A model generated the notes under the pieces. That model did no database searches. It worked only from the letters and a program-made list of their open reading frames with translations, and was not told where the DNA came from. From Allobosea sp. Root381 (lineage in GTDB: Bacteria; Pseudomonadota; Alphaproteobacteria; Rhizobiales; Beijerinckiaceae): a DNA stretch of 64,000 nucleotides. Positions 7,801 to 17,284 of the stretch are shown one piece after another. The translations under genes were made by a program, and so were the position numbers. The first letter of the stretch is position 1; every line of letters begins with the position of its first letter. The DNA is taken from the NCBI RefSeq assembly GCF_001429395.1, contig NZ_LMJT01000042.1:82915-146914 (forward strand), written 5' to 3'.

Positions 7801-8274
7801 GATATTGTTCCTCTTGGATGAACCGGTTTGCTCTCCCCCTGGGCGCCGGCCGCCTCGGGAAGGACGGTTCGGCGTCATGCCCCCGCCGGGGGGAGAGGGA
7901 CCCGGAACCGAGGCGAAATTCAGCGTGGCGTCCCGGTGGTCCCGGTCGCCGGTTTGGTCGTGCGTTTCGTCGTGAGACGGACAGTCACAGGGCCAATCCC
8001 GAAAAGGCTGAAGCTTCGCGGCGGGCACGCGGAACGGAACGCCCCTCATGCCACGCCGATCTGAGAACACCCTCGACGGATAAAAGTCAATCGGCTCGCC
8101 GCGGTGCCGTCCGGCCCGGCACAAGCCCTGCCACGTTAACCCTGCTTCTTGACCCGCCATTCACGCTGCAGCGCGATTCCCCGCCGCCGGTAACCGCCCG
8201 CTGACTCGCCTCACCTCACCCTCCGCGCCGGGTGAGTACGACCGTGCCGCTGGGGAGCGGCGCGGCGGAACGGG
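7801..8274. other. Intergenic region without a recognisable gene
   Basis: A 474-base divergent gap between asd (minus) and a hypothetical gene (plus). It should carry promoters for both genes. I see no convincing ORF, tRNA, long palindrome or repeat copy in it. Confidence 0.6.
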
Positions 8275-9363
8275 ATGGGAGTCGTGTCGGATCAATTCGC
8301 ATTGCGTCTGCAGGGCCGCTTCGCGGCGGCGTTCTCCGCAGCCCGCGGGCGGCTGCCCCCCGGGCAGCCGGAAGCCTGGCTTCGCGCCCTGCACGGGCGG
8401 CTCGCGCGCATCGATCTCGCCGCCACGCTGATCCGCCTCGCCGACGGCATCGAGACCGGCTGCCGCTACCTCTGGCGCGGCCTGCGCGGCCTCGCCGCGC
8501 TGATGCAACGACCGATCCCGCGCCTGACCAGCGGGCTGATCTGGCGCGGCGCCGCAGCTGCGACCGGCCTCGGCCTGACGGCGTCCCTCGTCGCCGCGCT
8601 GTCGGCCGGCAGCGAGCCGGCCCGGGCTTCGCTCTCCGAGTCAGCCGAACAGGACAGCCGCCCGATCCGCAAGGATCCGCTGCCGGGACTCACCAGCCGC
8701 GACAGCTGGGTTACGATCATCAAGCCGAACCCGATCTTCGCGCTGGAAGCGCCCGAACTCGAGCGCATGTCGGCGAGCTTCGAGGCGAGACGCAGTCCGG
8801 ACGGCTCGCGCCGCGAGGAAATCCTGGGTTTCGGCGGCTTCGGCGAACAGGCGGCGCATCTTCATCTGCGGCTGATGGTGGAGCACGAGCATCGCGAACT
8901 CTCCCAGCCTTTCCTGATCGCGCTGGTGCGCGAAGCCGCGGCACGCGCCATGTCGGTCCAGCGCAGCGGCACGCCGGCTACGATCCGGACACGTTTCGGC
9001 CCGGTCGAGACCGCCGATGCGACGCTGAGCGACGGCGAGGCGAGCCGGCCCTGCATCGCCTTCCGCATGAGCAGCGGCACCGTGCCGATGGCGCTGAGCG
9101 GCTGGTGGTGCGGCGACGCCGACAAGCCCGCCGACCGGTCGCAGCTCGCCTGTCTGATCGAGCGCATCGACCTCGTCAACGGCGGCGAGGACCGCACGCT
9201 GCGCGCCGCCTTCGCCCGGACCGAGCGGAACCGGCAGCAGGGCTGCGCACAGCTCCTCCCCTCGGACCGCAAGGTGTCCCAGTCCGAGGCCGAGCCGTCG
9301 GTCCCGGCCCCTCGCACCAGGAGCGCTGCCGCGATCCCGCCGAAGCGGCCGCCCAATCGCTGA
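8275..9363 (+). CDS. Hypothetical protein with one central membrane segment
   Basis: Not recognised. The 362-aa product has an Ala/Arg/Leu-rich N-terminal part, one likely hydrophobic segment near residues 92-110 (AAAATGLGLTASLVAALSA) and a soluble C-terminal part with three cysteines. The C-terminal 30 residues are Pro/Arg/Ser-rich and probably disordered. A GTG three codons downstream is an alternative start. No operon partner is evident; the next gene on this strand is 117 bases away. Codon use matches its neighbours, so it is probably a genuine conserved gene of the order. Confidence 0.7.
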   Translation: MGVVSDQFALRLQGRFAAAFSAARGRLPPGQPEAWLRALHGRLARIDLAATLIRLADGIETGCRYLWRGLRGLAALMQRPIPRLTSGLIWRGAAAATGLGLTASLVAALSAGSEPARASLSESAEQDSRPIRKDPLPGLTSRDSWVTIIKPNPIFALEAPELERMSASFEARRSPDGSRREEILGFGGFGEQAAHLHLRLMVEHEHRELSQPFLIALVREAAARAMSVQRSGTPATIRTRFGPVETADATLSDGEASRPCIAFRMSSGTVPMALSGWWCGDADKPADRSQLACLIERIDLVNGGEDRTLRAAFARTERNRQQGCAQLLPSDRKVSQSEAEPSVPAPRTRSAAAIPPKRPPNR

Positions 9364-9480
9364 CCGCGCGAAAACGCGGTCCTTACTCACAAGATCGTTA
9401 ACTCCGGCAGGTTAGGCTTCTTCCCGAAGCTTTCGTCCTTACGTCAAGCGGGTCGCCGCTACTCCGGAGATGTTGTCGCC

Positions 9481-9786
9481 ATGCGTTCGCTCAAGCACCT
9501 CGCCGCCGTCTTCGCCGTGACCATCACGGCCTCGACGGTGCTGGCCACCATCGCGGAAGCCCAGAACCGCCGTGGCCCGCTGCGCGTCACCGTCCAGAAG
9601 CGCAGCTTCCTCGATGCCGGCAATGTCGTGCCGGTCGGCTCGATGAACCGCTATGCCAGCCAGCACTTCGCCTCGGCGCCGGCCTATGCCAGCATCGGCG
9701 AGTTCTATGGTGAAGGCACGCTCCCGGCCCGCATCGGCGCCGGCGCCAACCCCTTCGCGAATACCTTCGCGACCCCGCGCTACTGA
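9481..9786 (+). CDS. Small secreted hypothetical protein
   Basis: A 101-aa protein with a clear Sec-type signal peptide: basic MRSLKH, a hydrophobic core to about residue 23 and a likely cleavage after AEA (25-27). The mature part is short, rich in Ala, Gly, Phe and Tyr, and lacks cysteine. Function is unknown. It is monocistronic and is followed by a palindromic repeat that converges on the transketolase-like gene. Confidence 0.75.
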   Translation: MRSLKHLAAVFAVTITASTVLATIAEAQNRRGPLRVTVQKRSFLDAGNVVPVGSMNRYASQHFASAPAYASIGEFYGEGTLPARIGAGANPFANTFATPRY

Positions 9787-9854
9787 GCCGCGGCCGTCAT
9801 CTCGTGCGCGCTGCGGCATCCAATGCCGCCGCGCGGACACGGGACCGCGCTCCT

Positions 9855-9942
9855 CGTCACAGCGCGCGCAGCGAAGCAACCCAGAGGGGCAGCAATCGAC
9901 GCACCCCTGGATTGCTTCGTCGCTATGCTCATCGCAATGACG
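9855..9942. repeat. Dispersed palindromic repeat, family A, copy 2
   Basis: A degenerate copy: GCGAAGCAACCCAG (9871-9884) pairs with CTGGATTGCTTCG further right with one mismatch, and the outer arms have drifted (CGTCACAGCGCG against CATCGCAATGACG). It lies between convergent genes. Confidence 0.75.
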
Positions 9943-9943
9943 T

Positions 9944-12355
9944 TTACGGCAGCGCCTTCAGATAGCGCACCGGCCGTCCCGGCGAGGCGGCATTGGCGGC
10001 ATGGACGATCGCGTTCGCGTCGATGCCGAAATGCCGGTAGAGGTCCGCGACCGTGCCGGTCTGGCCGAAATGCTCGACGCCGAGCGCCTTCTGCCTGTGG
10101 CCATGCACGCTGCCGAGCCAGGCCAGCGTCGCCGGATGGCCGTCCAGCACCGAGACGATGCCGCAATCGCGCGAGAGATCGCCGAGCAACCGCTCGACAT
10201 GGCTCGTCGCGCGGTGGTTGCCGCGCTGGCGCGCCCGCTCGGCCGCCTGCCAGCCGGCATTGAGCCGGTCTGCCGACGTGATCGCCAGCAGGCCGACATC
10301 GCGCCGGTCCTCGCCCAGCAGCCCGACCGCCTTGATCGCCTCGGCTGCGACGGCGCCCGTATAGGCGATCACCACCGAGGCGTTCGGCCCCGGCTTCCGC
10401 AGCCAATAGGCGCCGTCGATGATCTCGCTTTTGAGCTCGGGCGTCATCGCGCGCTGCGGCTGCTCGAGCTGCAGCGTCGAGAGGCGCAGATAGACCGAGC
10501 CGCCGGTCTCGTCGCGCAGCCAGGTGCGCTCGTCGGGATCGCCCTCCCCGTCCTTCTGCAGATAGTCGAAGGACCAGCGCATCATCACCGAAAGCTCGTC
10601 GACGAAGGCCGGCTCGAAGGCGCAGAGCCCATCCTGGCTCATCCCGATCAGCGGCGTCGCGATCGACTGATGCGCGCCGCCCTCCGGCGCCAGCGTCACG
10701 CCGGACGGCGTCGCCACCACCATGAAGCGGGCGTCCTGGTAGCAGGCATAATTCAGCGCATCGAGCCCGCGCGAGATGAACGGGTCGTAGAGCGTTCCGA
10801 TCGGGATCAGCCGCTCGCCGAAGATCGCGTGCGACAGGCCGAGTGCCGAGAGGTTGATGAACAGGTTCATCTCGGCGATGCCGAGCTCGACATGCTGCCC
10901 CTTGGGCGAGAACTCCCATTTCTGCATCGAGGGGATGCGCTCGTCCTTGAAGGTGTCGGCCATCGAGGCCTTGGCGAAGAGGCCGCGGCGGTTCACCCAG
11001 GGGCCGAGATTGGTCGAGACGGTGACGTCCGGCGCCGTGGTGACGATGCGGTCGGCGAGCGGCCCGCCCGCCTTGGCGATCTCGTCGAGGATCTTGCCGA
11101 AGCCCATCTGCGTCGACATCACCGGCTGGATGCCGGCCTCGAGCTTGGCCGGGACCGGCAGCGCAGGCGCGCTGTAGCGGCGGCGGCCCTCGGCGAAGAA
11201 CGGCACCTTGTCGAGGAAGGCGCGGAGCTCGGCCTCGAGCCGGTCGAGCCCTTCGAACAGATCCCATTCATGGCCGGCGCGGACAGCATTGGCGGCCTTG
11301 AAGCCGTCCATCTGTTCCTTGGTCATCAGCCCGGCATGGTTGTCCTTGTGGCCGGCCAGCGGCAGGCCGAAGCCCTTGACGGTATAGGCCAGGAAGCAGA
11401 CCGGCCGGTCATGGTCGACCGCCTCGAAGGCTTCGAGGATGGACGGCAGGCAGTGCCCGCCGAGATTGCACATCAGCCGCGACAGCTCGGCGTCGGAACG
11501 GCTTTCGATCAGCTTCGTTACGGCGCCCTGGTCGCCGAGATCGTCCATCAGGCGCTTGCGCCAGGCCGCGCCGCCCTGGAAGGTCAGCGCCGAATAGAGC
11601 TGGTTCGGGCAGGAATCGATCCAGGCCTTCAGCTGCTCGCCACCCGCCTCCTTGAACGCCGCCTGCTGCAGGCGGCCGTATTTCAGCGTCACCACGTCCC
11701 AGCCGAAATTGCGGAACATCGTCTCGAAGCGGTCGTAGAGCCCTTCCCGGATGACGGCATCGAGCGACTGGCGGTTGTAGTCGATCACCCACCAGGTGTT
11801 GCGCAGCCCGTGCTTCCAGCCCTCCATCAGGGCCTCGAAGATGTTGCCCTCGTCGAGCTCGGCATCGCCGATCAGCGAGACCATGCGACCCTCGGGACGG
11901 TCCGTGCCCCAGCCATGGCCGCGCAGGTAATCCTGCGTCAGCGACGAAAACAGCGTCTGCGCCACGCCCAGCCCCACAGAGCCGGTCGAGAAATCGACGT
12001 CGTCGATGTCCTTGGTTCGCGAGGGATAGCTCTGCGCGCCCTTGTAGCCGCGGAAGTTCTCCAGCTTCTCCCGCGTCTGCAGCCCCATCAGATAGTTGAT
12101 GGCGTGGAAGATCGGCGAGGCATGCGGCTTCACCGCGACGCGGTCCTGCGGCCTGAGCGCCGCCATGTAGAGCGCGGTCATGATGGTGGCGAGCGAGGCC
12201 GAGGAGGCCTGGTGCCCGCCGACCTTCATGCCGTCCTCGCTCGGGCGCAGATGGTTGGCGTTGTGGATCGTCCAGGAGGCGAGCCAGAGGATCTTCTTCT
12301 CGAGCTCCGCCAGGAACGGCAGGCGAGGATCGTCGGATTGGCGCGGATCGGACAT
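9944..12355 (-). CDS. Transketolase / homodimeric E1-like thiamine-diphosphate enzyme
   Basis: An 803-aa ThDP-dependent enzyme. The cofactor motif starts at GDAELDEG (163-170) and ends at N194, and the middle domain contains the catalytic Glu region HVELGIAEMN. Overall organisation and the GDxELDEG form resemble AceE-type pyruvate dehydrogenase E1 as well as transketolase (transketolases are about 660 aa, AceE about 890). No E2/E3 or pentose-phosphate gene lies nearby, so the reaction is unresolved. ATG at 12355 follows GGGAGAG; an upstream in-frame start at 12403 has no good SD. It is transcribed alone. Confidence 0.85.
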   Translation of the reverse strand: MSDPRQSDDPRLPFLAELEKKILWLASWTIHNANHLRPSEDGMKVGGHQASSASLATIMTALYMAALRPQDRVAVKPHASPIFHAINYLMGLQTREKLENFRGYKGAQSYPSRTKDIDDVDFSTGSVGLGVAQTLFSSLTQDYLRGHGWGTDRPEGRMVSLIGDAELDEGNIFEALMEGWKHGLRNTWWVIDYNRQSLDAVIREGLYDRFETMFRNFGWDVVTLKYGRLQQAAFKEAGGEQLKAWIDSCPNQLYSALTFQGGAAWRKRLMDDLGDQGAVTKLIESRSDAELSRLMCNLGGHCLPSILEAFEAVDHDRPVCFLAYTVKGFGLPLAGHKDNHAGLMTKEQMDGFKAANAVRAGHEWDLFEGLDRLEAELRAFLDKVPFFAEGRRRYSAPALPVPAKLEAGIQPVMSTQMGFGKILDEIAKAGGPLADRIVTTAPDVTVSTNLGPWVNRRGLFAKASMADTFKDERIPSMQKWEFSPKGQHVELGIAEMNLFINLSALGLSHAIFGERLIPIGTLYDPFISRGLDALNYACYQDARFMVVATPSGVTLAPEGGAHQSIATPLIGMSQDGLCAFEPAFVDELSVMMRWSFDYLQKDGEGDPDERTWLRDETGGSVYLRLSTLQLEQPQRAMTPELKSEIIDGAYWLRKPGPNASVVIAYTGAVAAEAIKAVGLLGEDRRDVGLLAITSADRLNAGWQAAERARQRGNHRATSHVERLLGDLSRDCGIVSVLDGHPATLAWLGSVHGHRQKALGVEHFGQTGTVADLYRHFGIDANAIVHAANAASPGRPVRYLKALP

Positions 12356-12606
12356 GTTCAGCTCTCCCAGTAACGAGGCGATGATGCACGAATCCCACGG
12401 CAATGTGAGCGGAAATAGCGACCCCGTCGCGGCTGTCCGTGGCCGTTCCTGCCAGCAATCGCGCCAGATTGGCGGAAGTTGCTAATACCGCCGCCATTCC
12501 GCAACGCCCCGCCGCTCAACCTTGCATTCGCCTGTCGCAATCGTCAGGTTGCATCCGCCGTCCCGCCTGCCGGAGCGGCAGGCTATGGATCGGGAGAAGG
12601 CGTTAG

Positions 12607-13587
12607 ATGGATACGTTGTCGGGCTTCAGCATCTTCGTCATCGTGCTGGTGCTGCTGGTCATCATCACGATCGCCTTCCTGGTCAGGACGGTTCCGCAGG
12701 GCTACAACTATACCGTCGAGCGTTTCGGCCGCTATTCGCGCACGCTCAGCGCCGGCCTCAACCTGATCGTCCCCTATATCGACCGCATCGGCCACAAGGT
12801 GAATGTCATGGAGCAAGTGCTCGACATTCCCTCGCAGGAGGCGATCACAAAGGACAATGCCGGCGTCCGCATCGACGCCGCCGCCTTCTACCAGATCCTC
12901 GACGCCGCCAAGGCCTGCTACGAAGTGTCCTCGCTCAACGACGCGCTGATGGTCCTGACCATGACCAATATCCGGACCGTCGTCGGCTCGATGGACCTCG
13001 ACCAGCTGCTCTCGCATCGCGACGAGATCAACGAACGCCTCTTGCGCGTCATGGATGCCGCGGCTTCGCCCTGGGGCGTCAAGGTCACGCGCATCGAGAT
13101 CAGGGACATCCTGCCGCCCGCCGACATCGCCGGCGCCATGAACCGCCAGATGAAGGCCGAGCGCGACCGTCGCGCCGCGATCCTCGAGGCTGAAGGCCTG
13201 CGCCAGGCCGAGATCCTCAAGGCAGAGGGCCAGAAGCAGGCGCAGATCCTCGCCGCCGAAGGCCGCAAGGAAGCGGCGCTCCGCGACGCCGAGGCCCGCG
13301 AGCGACTGGCGCAGGCGGAAGCGAACGCCACCGCGATGGTCTCGGAAGCGATCAGCAAGGGCGACATCCAGGCGGCGAACTTCCTCATCGCCGAGCGCTA
13401 CACCGATGCGCTGAAATCGATCGCCGGCGCGCCCAACAGCAAGGTGGTGATCGTGCCGATCGAGGCCGCCTCTCTGGCCGGCACGGTCGGCGGCATCGCC
13501 CAGCTGACCAAGGCGGTGTTCGGGCCGGACGCGGCCGAGGCCAGGCGGCAGGGCTCGGTCCCGCCGGCCGGCCGCAGCGGCGCCTGA
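12607..13587 (+). CDS. SPFH/paraslipin family membrane protein (QmcA-like)
   Basis: Stomatin/prohibitin-type scaffold of membrane microdomains. The 326-aa protein has one N-terminal helix (about 7-26), the SPFH domain (about 27-190, starting VPQGYNYTVERFGRY) and a long charged Ala/Glu/Arg coiled coil (about 185-265) with repeated AEG and EA units. ATG at 12607 follows a GGAGAAGG sequence. An NfeD gene starts 10 bases after its stop, the conserved pair seen across bacteria. Role in quality control of membrane proteins is known only in outline for the family. Confidence 0.93.
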   Translation: MDTLSGFSIFVIVLVLLVIITIAFLVRTVPQGYNYTVERFGRYSRTLSAGLNLIVPYIDRIGHKVNVMEQVLDIPSQEAITKDNAGVRIDAAAFYQILDAAKACYEVSSLNDALMVLTMTNIRTVVGSMDLDQLLSHRDEINERLLRVMDAAASPWGVKVTRIEIRDILPPADIAGAMNRQMKAERDRRAAILEAEGLRQAEILKAEGQKQAQILAAEGRKEAALRDAEARERLAQAEANATAMVSEAISKGDIQAANFLIAERYTDALKSIAGAPNSKVVIVPIEAASLAGTVGGIAQLTKAVFGPDAAEARRQGSVPPAGRSGA

Positions 13588-13597
13588 GGGCGGCCCG

Positions 13598-14038
13598 ATG
13601 CTGTCCTCCATTCTCGGAGCCTGGGGTTGGGTGATCCTCGGCCTCGTCCTGATCGGCGGCGAGGTTCTGGCCCCCGGCGTCTTCCTGATCTGGCTCGGCC
13701 TCGCGGCGCTGGTGACCGGGGCCGTCGTTGGCCTCACCGATATCGGCTGGCAGGCGGCAGCGCTCGTCTTCGCCGGATTCAGCCTCGTCAGCGTGCTCGT
13801 GGGGCGGCTTCTCACCCGTCGCAAGGGCGAGGAGCCCGATGCCGCTACCGGCCTGAACGACCGTGGCCGCCAGCTCATCGGCAAGGTCTTCCGGCTGGAA
13901 GCCACGATGACCGGCGGCGAGGGCCGCATCCGCATCGGCGATTCGTCCTGGCGCGTCGTCGGCCCCGAGCTTCTGGCCGGCTCGGAGGTCAGGGTCGTGC
14001 GCGTCGAGGGCGCGACGCTCGTGGTGGAGAAGAGCTGA
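13598..14038 (+). CDS. NfeD family protein
   Basis: Short NfeD (146 aa) without the ClpP-like protease domain: two or three N-terminal helices (about 8-75) and a C-terminal OB-fold (about 85-146, beginning NDRGRQLIGKVFRLE). It partners the preceding SPFH protein, with which it is surely co-transcribed, and is thought to bind or regulate it. Confidence 0.92.
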   Translation: MLSSILGAWGWVILGLVLIGGEVLAPGVFLIWLGLAALVTGAVVGLTDIGWQAAALVFAGFSLVSVLVGRLLTRRKGEEPDAATGLNDRGRQLIGKVFRLEATMTGGEGRIRIGDSSWRVVGPELLAGSEVRVVRVEGATLVVEKS

Positions 14039-14140
14039 GCCGACGCATCTGCGACGCACGGCTTCCATGCGAAGAAACGGTTTCTCCGGCGGCGGGCCGG
14101 GTCTATAGCGTGCGCTCCCTTGCCCAGACCGAACAGCACC

Positions 14141-15397
14141 ATGACCGCACCCAGCGAACGCCTGTCCCTGTCGAAGGACCGCATCAAGGTCCTGCTGCTG
14201 GAAGGCATCAACGACTCCGCCGCCGACCTGCTCGTCAATGCCGGCTACACGAACATGCAGCGCCTGCCCAAGGCGCTCGACCGCGAGGCGCTGCTCAAGG
14301 CGATCGAGGGCGTGCATGTGCTCGGCATCCGCTCGCGCACGCAGCTGACGGAGGAGATCTTCGCCCATGCCAGCCGGCTCTTCGCCGTCGGCTGCTTCTC
14401 GGTCGGGACCAACCAGGTCGATCTCCAGGCCGCGCGCAGCCGCGGCGTGCCGGTGTTCAACGCGCCCTTCTCGAACACCCGCAGCGTCGCCGAACTGACC
14501 ATCGGCGAGATCGTGATGCTGCTGCGCCGGATCCCGGACCGCTCCCGCTCGGCCCATGAGGGCGGCTGGGACAAGTCCGCCAACGGCTCCTTCGAGGTCC
14601 GCGGCAAGATCCTCGGCATCGTCGGCTACGGCAACATCGGCAGCCAGCTCTCGACGCTGGCCGAGGCGATGGGCATGCGCGTCGTCTATTACGACCAGAC
14701 CGATCGCCTGCGCCACGGCAACACCGATTCGGTGCCGAGCCTCGACGACCTGCTCGGCTTCGCCGACATCGTCTCGCTGCACGTTCCCGAGACGCCGCAG
14801 ACCGCAGGCATGATCGGCGCCGCGCAGATCGCCAGGATGAAGCCCGGCTCCTACCTGATCAACAATTCGCGCGGCACCGTCGTCGATCTCGATGCGGTGG
14901 CGGACGCGTTGCGCAGCGGCCATCTCGCCGGCGCCGCGGTCGACGTCTTCCCGGTCGAGCCTGCCTCGAACGCCGACCGCTTCGTCACGCCGCTGCAGGG
15001 CCTGCCTAACGTGATCCTGACACCCCATGTCGGCGGCTCGACGGAGGAGGCGCAGGAGCGCATCGGCGCCGAGGTCGCGCGAAAGATGATCGATTATTCC
15101 GATGTCGGCTCGACAGTCGGCGCGGTCAATTTCCCGCAGGTCCAGCTTGCAGCGCGCGCCGTCGGCACGCGCTTCATCCATGTTCAGCGCAACGTGCCCG
15201 GCATGCTGCGGCGGCTGAACGACGTCTTCGCCAGCCGCAACGTCAACATCGCCGCGCAGAACTACCAGACCGACGGCGAGGTCGGCTATGTCGTGATGGA
15301 AGCCGACAGCATCGGCGCCGATGCGCGCGACATCCTGAAGGAGATTCGCTCGCTGGACGGCACGATCAGGGCGCGCCTGCTCTACCAGCGCGCCTGA
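14141..15397 (+). CDS. serA: D-3-phosphoglycerate dehydrogenase
   Basis: Catalyses the first step of serine synthesis, oxidising 3-phosphoglycerate with NAD. The 418-aa protein matches the E. coli-type enzyme: Rossmann motif GYGNIG (162-167), catalytic R244, E273 and H296, and a C-terminal ACT domain (about 345-418) that in the family binds serine for feedback inhibition. The start MTAPSERLSLSKDRIKVLLLEG aligns with known SerA; an in-frame TTG at 14120 is less likely. It converges with a small gene 9 bases away. Confidence 0.93.
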   Translation: MTAPSERLSLSKDRIKVLLLEGINDSAADLLVNAGYTNMQRLPKALDREALLKAIEGVHVLGIRSRTQLTEEIFAHASRLFAVGCFSVGTNQVDLQAARSRGVPVFNAPFSNTRSVAELTIGEIVMLLRRIPDRSRSAHEGGWDKSANGSFEVRGKILGIVGYGNIGSQLSTLAEAMGMRVVYYDQTDRLRHGNTDSVPSLDDLLGFADIVSLHVPETPQTAGMIGAAQIARMKPGSYLINNSRGTVVDLDAVADALRSGHLAGAAVDVFPVEPASNADRFVTPLQGLPNVILTPHVGGSTEEAQERIGAEVARKMIDYSDVGSTVGAVNFPQVQLAARAVGTRFIHVQRNVPGMLRRLNDVFASRNVNIAAQNYQTDGEVGYVVMEADSIGADARDILKEIRSLDGTIRARLLYQRA

Positions 15398-15406
15398 TTG
15401 CCCCGA

Positions 15407-15595
15407 TCAGTGCTTGCGCTCGTCGGCGGCGCCGGGCTTGGTCGGCGCCTGCTGCGCGATCGGATCGCTCGCCGGGAACGTATCCTTCAGCGCCTCGTCG
15501 AGCTCGGCGTCCTTGCCGCCCTTGCGAACGGCCTTGCGCTGCTCGCGCTGCTCCTTGCGCAGGCTTTCCTTGGCCGGATTGGTACTGGTCGTCAT
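15407..15595 (-). CDS. Small charged hypothetical protein
   Basis: A 62-aa soluble protein with a Lys/Arg/Glu-rich first half and the motif DTFPASDPIA in the second half, a motif I recall in many small rhizobial proteins of unknown role. ATG at 15595 is preceded by GAGGGG. The frame stays open to 15757 but those codons are Arg-rich shadow sequence. No function assigned. Confidence 0.7.
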   Translation of the reverse strand: MTTSTNPAKESLRKEQREQRKAVRKGGKDAELDEALKDTFPASDPIAQQAPTKPGAADERKH

Positions 15596-15808
15596 ATCAA
15601 CCCCTCGATTGGCCTGCCTCGACGACGATGCAGGCTTCCTTTTGAGGAAAACGCGCAAGCCGGCCGCACGTTCCCTGTAGGCCGCGCCAGAACGCCAGCG
15701 CAGACGGGCCATGAGCGAGCGCCGCCGCCTCTGGATCAGCGGCCATAGCCGCCCCATCTGATTGCCTCCGCAACCGGCTCCCGCAGCGGGACTGAATCAG
15801 AGGCAATC

Positions 15809-16813
15809 ATGGTCGCCATCTCCGTCCTCGACCTCGTTCCCGTCCGCGAGGGCCAGGAGCCCGGCGACGCATTGCGCGCCTCGATCGATCTCGCCCGCCA
15901 TGCCGAGGCGCTGGGCTATCGCCGCTACTGGGTAGCGGAGCACCACAACATGACCGGCATCGCCAGCGCCGCGACCTCGGTCGTCATCGGCCAGCTCGCC
16001 GCCGCGACGAAGACGATGCGGATCGGCGCCGGTGGAATCATGCTGCCGAACCACGCCCCGCTCGTCATCGCCGAGCAGTTCGGCACGCTGGAGGCGCTCT
16101 TCCCCGGCCGCATCGATCTCGGCGTCGGTCGAGCACCCGGCACGGACCAGATCACCATGCGCGCGCTCAGGCGCAATCCGATGTCGGCGGACACGTTTCC
16201 GCAGGACGTCCTTGAATTGCAGGCCTATTTCGCTCCGGCTGGCCCCAACCAGGTGATCCAGGCCGTGCCGGGCGCTGGCCTCGAGGTACCGCTCTGGATT
16301 CTCGGCTCGAGCCTGTTCGGTGCCCAGCTCGCGGCCGAGCTCGGCCTGCCCTATGCCTTCGCCTCGCATTTCGCTCCCGATGCGCTGCTGGAGGCGCTGG
16401 CGGTCTATCGACAGCGCTTCAAGCCTTCCGAGCAGCTCGATGCGCCCTATGCGATGCCCGGCATCAACGTCATCGCCGCCGAGACCGATGCCGAGGCGCG
16501 CCATCTTGCGACCTCGCTGCAGCAGCGCTTCGTCGGCATGGTGCGCGGTGCCCGCGGCAAGCTCCAGCCGCCCCTCGACATCGAAGCCTACTGGTCGCCG
16601 GCCGAGAAGGCCCATGTCTCGCGCATGCTGCGCTACGCCTTCATCGGCTCGCCGGAGACGCTGAAGCGCGAGCTCGGCGCCTTTCTGGCCGAGACGCGGG
16701 CCGACGAGATCATGGTCACCGCGCCGATCTTCGACCATGCGGCGCGCAAGCGCTCCTACGAAATCCTCGCCGGCATCGCCCCGGAGATCGGAGCGTCCGC
16801 GCGCGCAGCCTGA
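15809..16813 (+). CDS. LLM-class (luciferase-like) flavin oxidoreductase
   Basis: A 334-aa bacterial-luciferase-like monooxygenase of the YhbW/MsnO8 type. It starts ISVLDLVPVREGQ, contains the WVAEHHN motif (residues 41-47) and the GIMLPNHAPLVIAEQFGTLEALFPGRIDLGVGRAPG region (split here by family loops) typical of the flavin-binding barrel. It would use reduced FMN and O2; the substrate is unknown. It has its own promoter region downstream of the minus-strand small gene. Confidence 0.88.
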   Translation: MVAISVLDLVPVREGQEPGDALRASIDLARHAEALGYRRYWVAEHHNMTGIASAATSVVIGQLAAATKTMRIGAGGIMLPNHAPLVIAEQFGTLEALFPGRIDLGVGRAPGTDQITMRALRRNPMSADTFPQDVLELQAYFAPAGPNQVIQAVPGAGLEVPLWILGSSLFGAQLAAELGLPYAFASHFAPDALLEALAVYRQRFKPSEQLDAPYAMPGINVIAAETDAEARHLATSLQQRFVGMVRGARGKLQPPLDIEAYWSPAEKAHVSRMLRYAFIGSPETLKRELGAFLAETRADEIMVTAPIFDHAARKRSYEILAGIAPEIGASARAA

Positions 16814-16878
16814 TCCGGCTCAACGGCCCCCGAAGGACGAGCACAAGCACCGCTTCGACGGGTCATCGTTTCCGACGA

Positions 16879-17136
16879 TCAGTCATAGTCATCATCATCG
16901 TAATCCCGCCGGCGGCGCTGCTGGCGCTGCCATTGGCGTCGGCGGCGATCATCGTCGTCGTCATCATCGCGATACCGGCGGCGATCATACCGGCGGCGAC
17001 GGTCATCATCGTCGTCGTCGCGATAATAGTATTGGGCGGCTGCCGTGGTTGCGGCGACTCCGGCCATGGCGGCGACGGGCAGTCCCAGCAGAATGCGCAG
17101 CAATCCGCGGCGATGTGGCTCTGCAACGGGTTTCAT
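16879..17136 (-). CDS. Secreted Asp/Arg-rich low-complexity protein
   Basis: An 85-aa protein that starts MKPVAEPHRRGLLRILLGLP, a twin-arginine-like signal peptide ending near TTAAA (residue 34). The mature half is almost only Asp, Arg and Tyr in alternating blocks of four to seven residues. ATG at 17136 follows AGGGGA. The plus strand shows the matching CATCATCGTCGTC tracts, so the tract is coding repeat and not a separate element. Function unknown; metal or polyanion binding is a guess. It lies just after sitD but is separated by 149 bases. Confidence 0.65.
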   Translation of the reverse strand: MKPVAEPHRRGLLRILLGLPVAAMAGVAATTAAAQYYYRDDDDDDRRRRYDRRRYRDDDDDDDRRRRQWQRQQRRRRDYDDDDYD

Positions 17137-17284
17137 GTCGAATCCCCTGTTTGCGGTGTGGCCGGCAGGGATGCCCCCGCGCGATGTACCGAGCCTGAAC
17201 GGCATAACGACCGACGGCTCGGCAAAGACCAATCGTCCATGCCGTCGCTTTGTTCCGCTGACACGGACCGAACAGGATGTGGGG

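Noticed and set aside
10001..12373. Plus-strand open frame of 790 codons
   Set aside because: Antisense to the transketolase-like gene; His/Arg/Glu-rich without any domain.
16880..17030. Short tandem CATC/GTC tracts that look like a repeat array or CRISPR
   Set aside because: They are explained as codons for Asp and Arg blocks in the small secreted protein; no spacers or conserved repeats.
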